Of a stretch of 6,376 nucleotides of DNA, positions 6,186 through 6,376 are shown in pieces. The stretch spans positions 1-6,376 of the forward strand of contig CAJTQH010000088.1 of assembly GCA_910578305.1 (NCBI GenBank), given 5' to 3'. The number at the start of each line of letters is the position of its first letter. The first letter of the stretch is position 1. The notes beneath the pieces are model-generated. The model searched no databases. It was not told where the DNA came from and saw only the letters and a program-made list of their open reading frames with translations. Both the position numbers and the translations under genes were made by a program. This DNA is from an uncultured Muribaculaceae bacterium. Its GTDB lineage: Bacteria > Bacteroidota > Bacteroidia > Bacteroidales > Muribaculaceae.

Positions 6186-6376
6186 CCCGAACAATGGGTT
6201 CGTAGAAAATCAGTGGGGACAAGCAAAGAGGTTTGCAATACGGAAAAGGAAGAACTTCTTATCTGCAACACCCACCCTCCTGTGTTGGTGTGTGCTTACA
6301 ATCGGACTTTGATTGAGGCGCACGCACCCATGGCGCAATATCTGTTTCAATCAATCAGCCGTCAATGAGAACAGGT
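6186..6376. other. Non-coding end of the window with short inverted repeats
   Basis: No credible ORF or RNA gene is seen on either strand of these 191 bases. Just after the XerD stop, CGAAC (6188-6192) faces GTTCG (6198-6202) across five bases; there is no T run, so it is a poor intrinsic terminator. CAACAC (6266-6271) faces GTGTTG (6282-6287) across ten bases. TTGATTGA (6309-6316) is the exact reverse complement of 6347-6354. The region may be a 3' untranslated region, a leader of a gene beyond the window, or ordinary spacer. Confidence 0.5.
6309..6354. repeat. 8-base perfect inverted repeat, possible stem-loop
   Basis: TTGATTGA at 6309-6316 and TCAATCAA at 6347-6354 are perfect reverse complements separated by 30 bases. 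Two G-T wobble pairs could extend the stem inward. The loop contains two GGCGC words in direct orientation. There is no T run after the second arm, so it does not look like an intrinsic terminator; a leader structure or chance are the alternatives. Confidence 0.35.

Noticed and set aside
6232..6267. TTTG and TATCTG as a -33/-7 promoter pair
   Set aside because: The spacing of about 24 bases exceeds the usual 19-21, and the second element lacks the TTTG core.
6091..6312. 73-codon + strand ORF crossing the end of xerD
   Set aside because: Half lies out of frame over the XerD active-site region and the rest has no recognisable composition or motif.

Overview
The window looks like chromosomal DNA of a member of the Bacteroidales, possibly a Muribaculaceae-type gut bacterium (family-level placement is inference). 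Supporting signs are a XerD of the Bacteroides type, a Bacteroidetes-style YfhO membrane protein, a small 'GFGIHSPFAF' methyltransferase-like protein, no Shine-Dalgarno sequences before the genes, and a TAnnTTTG-like promoter element upstream of the YfhO gene. Every supported gene lies on the + strand.

The left part (1-2213) is an AT-richer, accessory-looking gene string. It holds the C-terminal end of an unidentified membrane-anchored protein (2-190), a secreted protein combining a carboxypeptidase-D regulatory-like domain, a TonB-plug-like domain and a WG-repeat-like tail but no beta barrel (199-1266), a five-helix membrane protein with a pseudopilin-like periplasmic domain (1250-2053), and a 58-residue lipoprotein-like ORF that looks like a remnant (2037-2213). 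The last two junctions are nearly identical 24-base modules. In each, the upstream gene ends in Asn-Glu-Thr-Asp-X-stop while the downstream gene starts Met-Lys-Leu-Thr-X-Lys-Arg-Phe in another frame, with a 17-base overlap. These proteins all appear to work in the cell envelope; their function is unknown.

About 110 bases (2100-2220) separate this string from the right part. They hold a 12-base perfect palindrome, a weak hairpin followed by a T run, and a Bacteroidales-like -7 promoter element, so a new transcription unit probably starts just before 2244.

The right part (2244-6185) is GC-richer and core-like: a YfhO family GT-C-fold membrane protein, a shortened and apparently degenerate SAM-methyltransferase-like protein that overlaps it by 41 bases, and the tyrosine recombinase XerD with all six catalytic residues intact. 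The tight packing suggests one operon. XerD resolves chromosome dimers, YfhO is probably an envelope glycosyltransferase, and the middle protein has no assigned role, so the grouping is probably not a single pathway.

The last 191 bases (6186-6376) hold no convincing gene, only short inverted repeats. I saw no tRNA, rRNA, CRISPR array, insertion sequence or replication origin. The most noteworthy items are the barrel-less plug/WG protein and the duplicated overlapping-gene junction.
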